Below are positions 61,267 to 64,000 of a stretch of DNA of 64,000 bases, one piece after another (the stretch's first letter is position 1; every line of letters begins with the position of its first letter). The position numbers and the translations under genes were made by a program. The DNA is taken from assembly GCA_050015935.1 (NCBI GenBank), contig JBEKAL010000001.1, positions 1 through 64,000 on the forward strand. Reading direction: 5' to 3'. This DNA comes from Roseiarcus sp050015935. Its GTDB lineage: Bacteria > Pseudomonadota > Alphaproteobacteria > Rhizobiales > Beijerinckiaceae. The notes under the pieces are model-generated. The model made no database searches. It worked only from the letters and a program-made list of their open reading frames with translations, and had not been told where the DNA came from.

Positions 61267-62498
61267 GGTTTCGGTTCCCGCAGCAGGATTTCGATGCGTC
61301 GATTTTCGGCGGCGAAGGGATGGCTCGGATCCCTCAGGCGGTGGTCGGCGTAGCCTTCGATCCGCTCGAAGCGACTTTCCGGGAGGCCGGCTCGCGTGAG
61401 CATGTAATAGGCCACCTGGGCTCGCGCCGAAGAAAGTCGCCAGTTGTCATAGGTCGCCGACTTGTAGGGGTGAGCGTCGGTGTGTCCGCGCACGACGATC
61501 ATGCCCGGGCGGCTTTTCAGGCTGCGGGCGATCGCGTCCATCGCCCGCAGCACTTGGAGCTGAGGCTCCGCCGAACCGATCGCAAACATGCTGAAGTTCA
61601 GACGGTCGGTCAGGCTGATGAGCAACCCCTCGTCGGTCGATTTCACGTCGATGGCGGGGCCGAGGCGCGACGCCCCGAGCGCGCCGACCTGCAGCTCCAA
61701 CTCCTTCTGCAAGCGCGCGGCCGTCGCCGCGGGAGGCTGCGCCTCGGATGCGGTCGGGCCGCTCGAAGGCGGGGCGGCCATTGCTGATTTGGCGTTCTCG
61801 TCCGGCGGCGGCGAAGCGGCGCTCGGGGTCGGCGGCGATTTGCCTCCCCCCGCCTCGAGCGCGTCGGTCTCGACTTCGGGTCCGACCCGCCTGAACGGAT
61901 CGCGAAAAGCGTCGGGGTCCGCCGGTCCCGTCTCGGTCGCGGTTTTCGTCATTTCGCTGTGCGCGATGGCGCGCATGTCCGGCGACGACGCCCCGGCGAT
62001 GACGTCGAGACTGCGATAGGGGTCGCTGAACAGAACGCCCTCGGACATCGTGGGCTTTGGATTGGCCGGGTCCACCACCTCGGCCGCAGCGCTATTTCCG
62101 CGGCGCTCGACCTTGTCGGCGTCCGCGCTCTGCGACGCCTCGCTGCTCTTGGCCGCGGCCGGCTCGTCGTCCTTCGTCTTCGTGCTTTCCTGCGGCCCCG
62201 CGGCCCCTTGCGCCCCTTCGTTCTTGGCGTCCTCGACGTCGACCATGGACGAGACGTCGCCGGCGTGGATGCTCTTGGGCGTCCTCGCGGACTCCTCCAA
62301 CTTCACCGGATTGAAATATCTGGCGATAATGGTTTTCGTGTCCTTGTCGGTCGCGTTGAGGATCCAAAGCACGAGGAAGAACGCCATCATCGCCGTCATG
62401 AAATCGGCGAACGCCATCTTCCAAGCGCCGCCGTGGTGCCCCTCATCGTGGCTCGCGCGGCGCCTGACGATGATGACTTCCGGAGCATGATCGTCCAT
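61263..62498 (-). CDS. motB: Flagellar stator protein MotB
   Basis: A 411-residue protein. The membrane helix starts at about residue 28 (MAFADFMTAMMAFFLVLWIL) and Asp32 is the proton-carrying residue in the same place as in E. coli. A long Ala/Pro/Glu-rich linker (about 75-250) leads to an OmpA-like peptidoglycan-binding domain (VVRGHTDAHPYKSATYDNWRLSSARA, NRRIEILL). The linker is longer than in E. coli MotB. Confidence 0.94.
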   Translation of the reverse strand: MDDHAPEVIIVRRRASHDEGHHGGAWKMAFADFMTAMMAFFLVLWILNATDKDTKTIIARYFNPVKLEESARTPKSIHAGDVSSMVDVEDAKNEGAQGAAGPQESTKTKDDEPAAAKSSEASQSADADKVERRGNSAAAEVVDPANPKPTMSEGVLFSDPYRSLDVIAGASSPDMRAIAHSEMTKTATETGPADPDAFRDPFRRVGPEVETDALEAGGGKSPPTPSAASPPPDENAKSAMAAPPSSGPTASEAQPPAATAARLQKELELQVGALGASRLGPAIDVKSTDEGLLISLTDRLNFSMFAIGSAEPQLQVLRAMDAIARSLKSRPGMIVVRGHTDAHPYKSATYDNWRLSSARAQVAYYMLTRAGLPESRFERIEGYADHRLRDPSHPFAAENRRIEILLREPKP

Positions 62499-62507
62499 GG
62501 CGCCGCC

Positions 62508-63302
62508 TCAGACGACGAGCGAAGCGACGAGATCGGCCCACGGCTGCAACTCCGACCTGATCGTCGTGCGCTCCGCCTCGATCGTCGCTTCGACGCCGTC
62601 TTCGACGACAAACTCGACATCGACGGAAAGGAGGGAAACGCGATCGCGCAACGCCCCGAGCAGACGTTCAGGGCCGCGGATTTTTATCAAACCGGGCGAT
62701 CCGCCGGCGCGGAGACGCGCGATATTGTCGCACAATTCGTCGACGACCTGTTTGGACAGCTCACTCGTGAGAAAGGGCGCGAGAATGCGCGCCACGGTCG
62801 CGGCGATTCGCTGTTCGATCTCGCCGAGCGCTGTCGCGATCACGTCGGCGAGTTGGGCGTATTCGTTCAGCTGAAAGTCGAGCCGCTCCATCAACGCCCG
62901 TTCTTGTTGACTGGCCTGTTCTCGGGCCCACGATTCGGCGTCTTCGGCGCGCGCGGCGGCCGACCCATCGTGCAGGCCGCGATCATAGGCTTCGGCGATG
63001 CGCGCCTCGACGTCGGGAACGGGCGGCGTCTCGCGCGACCGCGACGGCGCGGCCTCGCGGCTCGATGATCGTCCGTTCGAAGCGGCGCGTTCTCGTCCCG
63101 CCTCGAGCGTGCGCGAGCGCGCGGCCATCGCCGCCTCTCGCAGCGCCCAGCTGAAGGCGAGCGCACTGTGCGGCTCCGGGTCCGGAACCACACGGACGGC
63201 GCGCAGTCTGAACGGCGAGGCGTCCCGGCGCGGCGATTGGGCGTCGGCTTGCGCCACCCGCCCAATATGATCCAGGTATTGCGCAATCGGCACCGGTTTC
63301 AT
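62508..63302 (-). CDS. fliH: FliH-like flagellar assembly protein
   Basis: A 264-residue protein. After a polar N-terminal 100 residues, a helical region (ARIAEAYDRGLHDGSAAARAE) and a C-terminal domain (ATALGEIEQRIAATVARILAPFLTS...VDELCDNIARL) match FliH-type ATPase regulators in layout. The start at 63302 overlaps the fliF stop by four bases. Position after fliF supports the call; sequence motifs alone are weak. Confidence 0.7.
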   Translation of the reverse strand: MKPVPIAQYLDHIGRVAQADAQSPRRDASPFRLRAVRVVPDPEPHSALAFSWALREAAMAARSRTLEAGRERAASNGRSSSREAAPSRSRETPPVPDVEARIAEAYDRGLHDGSAAARAEDAESWAREQASQQERALMERLDFQLNEYAQLADVIATALGEIEQRIAATVARILAPFLTSELSKQVVDELCDNIARLRAGGSPGLIKIRGPERLLGALRDRVSLLSVDVEFVVEDGVEATIEAERTTIRSELQPWADLVASLVV

Positions 63303-64000
63303 GTGTTCGCTCCCTGGCGAATCCACTGTCTCAGAATCGCCGCCGCAACTTGTTCGTCAAACTCAACCAACTTCTGAAGATGACGCTGCGGACTCTTGTC
63401 TTTGCGCGCGAGCAAAGTCTCAAGAAGCTCGTCGCGCGTGTCTTTCGCGTCGATCAAGAAATTCTGATCGGACGGGGCCGCGCCGTCGAGCGCGGTCATC
63501 GGGGCCGGCAACTCGCCGAGCGGCACTAGGGCTTCTTGCGATTGCCCGGACGGCAGCGCGAGAAGCGCCTTGGTCGCCGGCCTGAGGCCGAACCAAAGCA
63601 ACATCAGCGCAACCAGGACGATGGCGCCGGCGCTGACGAAGGAGCCGGACTGCCGAAGCGCGAGCTCCATGAAAGAGGGCGGCTCGACCGGCGCGAGGTC
63701 GCGGCCACCGTCGGCGAAATCGACAACGGCTATCTTGACCGTGTCGCCCCGGTCCTTGCGCAACCCCGCCGCCGTGGCGACGAGCTGTTCGATTTCCTTG
63801 ATCTGCTTGTCCATGGCGTCGGGCGCCGCCTTGTCGCCGAGCGAAGCGGCGAGCGCCGAACGGTTGACGAGAACCGCCACCGAGAGCCCGTCGACGACGA
63901 AGCCGGCGCTCGTCGTGGTGACCGACTTCGAGGAAATCTCGTAGTTCGTGAGCTCCTCGCGCTTGTCGGTCTCGTCGTTCGACTGCTTTGTTTCGGTCGG
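63299..64000 (-). CDS. fliF: Flagellar MS-ring protein FliF (C-terminal part, cut by window edge)
   Basis: The frame runs open to the window edge, giving about 233 residues of the C-terminal end. It includes the NYEISSKSV and LSVAVLVNR region of the ring-building motif, the second membrane helix (SFVSAGAIVLVALMLLWFGLRP) and the cytoplasmic tail that binds FliG (DELLETLLARKD, EFDEQVAAAILRQWI). The N-terminal part lies beyond 64000. Confidence 0.9.
   Translation of the reverse strand, partial: PTETKQSNDETDKREELTNYEISSKSVTTTSAGFVVDGLSVAVLVNRSALAASLGDKAAPDAMDKQIKEIEQLVATAAGLRKDRGDTVKIAVVDFADGGRDLAPVEPPSFMELALRQSGSFVSAGAIVLVALMLLWFGLRPATKALLALPSGQSQEALVPLGELPAPMTALDGAAPSDQNFLIDAKDTRDELLETLLARKDKSPQRHLQKLVEFDEQVAAAILRQWIRQGANT

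Overview
The window reads as a chromosomal segment of a high-GC alphaproteobacterium of the Hyphomicrobiales (Rhizobiales). The evidence is the rhizobial flagellar set (FlbT, FlaF, MotC, MotE, a short FlgD and a FlgJ without muramidase domain), the adjacent pgsA-moaD-moaE and cycM/kdsB/pheA blocks, and a DUF1674 protein next to rsmB. A methanotroph- or Rhodoblastus-like relative would fit, but genus-level placement is only a guess. No rRNA, tRNA, transposase, integrase or CRISPR array was recognised.

Left part (1-31 kb), housekeeping and accessory genes. A repeat-rich non-coding stretch (1-650) precedes a DUF2461 gene and an Ada-like alkylation-repair gene. Next come purH and rsmB, separated by a lower-GC three-gene cassette containing a TIGR04255-type protein. 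These are followed by a DUF1674 protein, an L,D-transpeptidase, a beta-hydroxyacid dehydrogenase, a GNAT acetyltransferase, a PilZ protein and a CarD-type regulator with a long histone H1-like tail. From 13 to 18.2 kb runs a tightly overlapping 2-oxoacid:ferredoxin oxidoreductase operon (iorA, an iorB-ferredoxin fusion, korA, korB, korC), divergent from a phenylacetate-CoA ligase. A small accessory patch (20-22.2 kb) holds a trypsin-like protease and a PD-(D/E)XK-type protein. Then follow moaE, moaD, pgsA, upp, pheA, kdsB, a membrane-anchored cytochrome c, a PAS-GGDEF-EAL protein and a secreted seven-bladed WD40 protein.

Right part (31-64 kb), a nearly continuous flagellar cluster. On the minus strand, fliF (cut by the window edge), fliH-like, motB, motC, fliK and a lytic transglycosylase are followed by a GGDEF protein and a J-domain protein. 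On the plus strand are flgF, fliI and a membrane protein carrying five 13-residue repeats. On the minus strand again come motA, fliM, fliN, fliG, flhB, an unknown gene, flgB, flgC, fliE, flgG, flgA, flgI, motE, flgH, fliL, fliP, flgE, flgK, flgL, flaF, flbT, flgD, fliQ, flhA, fliR, a fliJ-like gene, flgJ, a flgN-like gene and a FliL-like membrane protein. Together these supply the MS ring, C ring, export gate and ATPase, rod, P and L rings, hook, hook-filament junction, stator and rhizobial export regulators. Flagellin, chemotaxis genes and master regulators lie outside the window.

Most unusual: two copies of a roughly 180-200 bp long-hairpin repeat whose arms differ in sequence but stay self-complementary, topped by a conserved core with GNRA- and UNCG-type loops; the TIGR04255 cassette; and the IorB-ferredoxin fusion that appears to give the neighbouring KorABC its delta subunit.
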